From: Candidatus Pelagibacter sp.
GTDB taxonomy: Bacteria > Pseudomonadota > Alphaproteobacteria > Pelagibacterales > Pelagibacteraceae
Length of the DNA: 27,721 bases
Direction: 5' to 3'
Assembly (NCBI GenBank): GCA_028226535.1
Contig: JAOJEG010000010.1
Coordinates: forward strand, 1 to 27,721
Shown piece after piece: positions 25,757 to 27,721 of this stretch (positions are counted from its first letter, which is position 1; each line of letters opens with the position of its first letter). Under the pieces are notes generated by a model that was not told the DNA's origin, searched no databases, and saw only the letters and a list, made by a program, of their open reading frames with translations. The position numbers were made by a program, and so were the translations under genes.

Positions 25757-26783
25757 AATTTAAACAGGGACATTTAATAAATTGGTTTGGACATTGTATC
25801 TTTGGAGGAAAAAGTTCTCCATTAAAATTGTGATCTTGTTTTTTTATTATTAGATCAGACATTGCCTTTATATAATATTCATTAGTGCCCAATGCTGGTA
25901 CTCTTGTATAATTTTTGCACCCATTTTTATCAGCTATCTCTTTATACTCTATATCCAATTCAACTAAAGTCTCTGAATGTTCGGATACAAATGCTATAGG
26001 AACCAAAACAATATGTTTGCCTGCTTTTGAATTTTCTACAATTATATCCTCTGTGGATGGGCCAATCCATTTCAAGGGTCCAACGCGGCTTTGATAACTT
26101 AAAATCCAGTCTAGATCTTTAATATTAAGGGATTGAACAATTTTATTAACTGATTGTTCTACTTGCCATTGATAAGGGTCGCCTTTTTTAATATTTTTTT
26201 CTGGTAAACCATGCGCAGAAAAAATTAATTTAAAATTTTTTAGATTATCAATTTTTTTTATTATTTCCTGCTTGTGAGCTAAAATGAAATTCTCATCTGT
26301 TGGGTAGCAACAAATTGTACTTGTTTTAATTTTAAAATTATTTTTTTTACAAATATCATTCCATTCTTTTATTGATGAACCTGATGTTGCTGCTGAGTAT
26401 TGAGGATATAATGGCATTAATATAATTTCGTCTGGATTAAAATTTTTTATATTTTTTAAGACTTCCTCTGCTCTTGGATGCCAACATCTCATAACAACAA
26501 AACACTTATACTCTGAGTTTTCATCATCATTATTCAACTTTAATTCAAGAGCTTTAGATTGCTCCTCTGTTAATTTCAAAATAGGAGATGATCCACCAAG
26601 CTCCCGATATATCTTTTGAGCGGTTGGGGCTCTTCTACTAGAAATTAATTTAGCTAAAGGATATCTAAGAAAAGTGGGTAAATTTAATATTGCTGGATCA
26701 TTAAATAAATTAAATAAAAATGGCTCTACATTTTCTAATTTATCTGGACCTCCTAAATTAAAAAGAATTACTGCTTTTTTCAT
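25749..26783 (-). CDS. hemH: Ferrochelatase
   Basis: HemH inserts ferrous iron into protoporphyrin IX to give haem. The 344-residue protein shows LFNLGGPDKLENVEPFLFNLF, VVMRCWHPRAEEVL, LPLYPQYSAATSGSS-like MPLYPQYSAATSGSS (123-137), the metal-binding FSAHGLP (His191) and FVSEHSETLVELDIEY (Glu271). The C-terminal extension CPNQFIKCPC has three cysteines (331, 338, 340), and another pair occurs at 158-159. Such cysteines are [2Fe-2S] ligands in some alphaproteobacterial ferrochelatases, so an iron-sulphur cluster is plausible. It overlaps hemE by one base (TAATG) and hemJ by eight. Confidence 0.96.
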   Translation of the reverse strand: MKKAVILFNLGGPDKLENVEPFLFNLFNDPAILNLPTFLRYPLAKLISSRRAPTAQKIYRELGGSSPILKLTEEQSKALELKLNNDDENSEYKCFVVMRCWHPRAEEVLKNIKNFNPDEIILMPLYPQYSAATSGSSIKEWNDICKKNNFKIKTSTICCYPTDENFILAHKQEIIKKIDNLKNFKLIFSAHGLPEKNIKKGDPYQWQVEQSVNKIVQSLNIKDLDWILSYQSRVGPLKWIGPSTEDIIVENSKAGKHIVLVPIAFVSEHSETLVELDIEYKEIADKNGCKNYTRVPALGTNEYYIKAMSDLIIKKQDHNFNGELFPPKIQCPNQFIKCPCLNYE

Positions 26784-27721
26784 TAATAATCTTTTACAAT
26801 ATTAACCAAATATTCGAACATATTGGGGTCGGTCTCGGGCAAAACTCCATGTCCTAAATTAAAGATATATGGATGATCTTTAAATACATCTAGATATTTG
26901 GTTGCTTCTTTTTTTAATTTTTCTTTATCTGTAAGTAATATTTTAGGATCAAGTCCACCTTGAATAGGAATTTTTATATCATTTAAAACTTTTTTTGGAT
27001 TAATATTATAATCTATACCAACAGCATCTGGTTTTACAATTTCACAAAATTCTTTATAATTTTTTATTTCTCTAGGAAAACAAATAACAGGGGTGTTTAA
27101 GGATTTTACATAGTTAACCAAATTAAGAGTGGGTGTATAAATATAATTAGGCAAATCTTTTTCCTCCAATAAACCTGCCCAACTATCAAATATTTGTATT
27201 ACATTTGCTCCATTATCGATTTGATTTTTGATGTGTATTTTTAAAAACTTTTCTAAAATCAATAGAATTCTATTAATTAAGAAATCATTTTTAAAAAAAT
27301 CTTTTTTTAATCTTTTTTTGGGAGATTGTTGATTAATTATATAAACAAGTAAAGTCCATGGTGCGCCCACAAAGCCTATGGTATTTTTACCTTTTACTAT
27401 ATCATCGGTACTTACTTTTTTAATTGCTTTGTATACTGGATAAACCTTTTGAATAAAGTCAACTTCATCTAATCTAGACATTTCATCAATATTTACTTCA
27501 CCAAGTTTAGGGCCAAAACCTTTTTCAAATTCAACTTTTTGATTTAAGCCAAATGGAAGCATTAAAATATCTGAGAAAATTATTGCAGCATCTAAATTAA
27601 ATCTTTTTAAAGGTTGCAATGTAATTTCTGATGATAAATTTTCATTTAAGCATAAATTTATAAAATTTGGATTTAATTTCCTTATTTCTCGGAATTCAGG
27701 AAGATATCTTCCAGCTTGCCT
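26783..27721 (-). CDS. hemE: Uroporphyrinogen decarboxylase, N-terminus cut by window edge
   Basis: HemE removes four carboxyl groups from uroporphyrinogen III to give coproporphyrinogen III. The frame is open through the right edge, and the first visible residues are RQAGRYLPEFREIRK, the active-site signature that normally sits about 25-30 residues from the start. A TTG at 27619 is not the start; it lies within EITLQPLKRFNLDAAIIFSDIL. Other motifs are FVGAPWTLLVYI, IQIFDSWAG, VGIDYNI, IQGGLDPKIL and FNLGHGVLPETDPNMFEYLV at the C-terminus. About 312 residues are present of a usual 340-355. It heads the hemE-hemH-hemJ operon. Confidence 0.97.
   Translation of the reverse strand, partial: RQAGRYLPEFREIRKLNPNFINLCLNENLSSEITLQPLKRFNLDAAIIFSDILMLPFGLNQKVEFEKGFGPKLGEVNIDEMSRLDEVDFIQKVYPVYKAIKKVSTDDIVKGKNTIGFVGAPWTLLVYIINQQSPKKRLKKDFFKNDFLINRILLILEKFLKIHIKNQIDNGANVIQIFDSWAGLLEEKDLPNYIYTPTLNLVNYVKSLNTPVICFPREIKNYKEFCEIVKPDAVGIDYNINPKKVLNDIKIPIQGGLDPKILLTDKEKLKKEATKYLDVFKDHPYIFNLGHGVLPETDPNMFEYLVNIVKDY

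Noticed and set aside
27617..27619. TTG at 27619 as the hemE start.
   Set aside because: The conserved RQAGRYLPEF active-site segment lies upstream in the same open frame, so the gene continues past the window edge.

Overview
The window looks like a stretch of core chromosome from a free-living SAR11-type alphaproteobacterium (Candidatus Pelagibacter or a close relative). The basis is the very AT-rich DNA, short proteins rich in Lys, Asn and Ile, gene spacing near zero, and an alphaproteobacterial gene order (DUF3576 lipoprotein-leuS-lptE-holA, parB-parA-rsmG-mnmG-mnmE, rho-hemJ-hemH-hemE). This assignment comes from recognising families and order; no database was searched. No tRNA, rRNA, CRISPR array, insertion sequence or prophage was seen, and no gene-free stretch exceeds about 200 bases.

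Layout. 1-518 (minus) is the N-terminal part of rdgB, cut by the left edge. 561-6741 (plus) carries the chaperone set grpE-dnaK-dnaJ, then dapB, nth and a PfkB-family kinase. 6744-9092 is a tightly packed group of small genes on both strands: a 39-residue ArfA-like ribosome-rescue protein, a winged-helix regulator, a YkuD L,D-transpeptidase-like protein, the PLP-binding protein YggS and a degenerate ThiE-like protein. 9145-10131 (minus) is an outer-membrane porin with a strong ribosome binding site, a bidirectional terminator behind it and a 202-base upstream region holding direct and inverted repeats. 10334-14924 (plus) is DUF3576 lipoprotein-leuS-lptE-holA. From 14914 to the right edge everything is on the minus strand. 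In order of transcription it reads hemE (cut by the edge)-hemH-hemJ, rho, two tandem GT41 (O-GlcNAc-transferase-like) genes, mnmE, mnmG-rsmG-parA-parB.

How the genes work together. GrpE, DnaK and DnaJ form one chaperone cycle. ParA, ParB and a perfect parS site inside rsmG form the chromosome segregation system. MnmE and MnmG jointly modify wobble uridines of tRNA. HemE, HemJ and HemH are late steps of haem synthesis. LptE, the DUF3576 lipoprotein and the porin concern the outer membrane.

Most of the window is conserved housekeeping. The parts most worth a second look are the tiny arfA-like gene overlapping a winged-helix regulator, the tandem GT41 pair between rho and mnmE, the 10-base repeats in front of the porin, a CATATATG element shared by the grpE and dnaK upstream regions, and the DUF3576 lipoprotein, which may resemble BamC. 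I found no complete, clearly undescribed multi-gene system.
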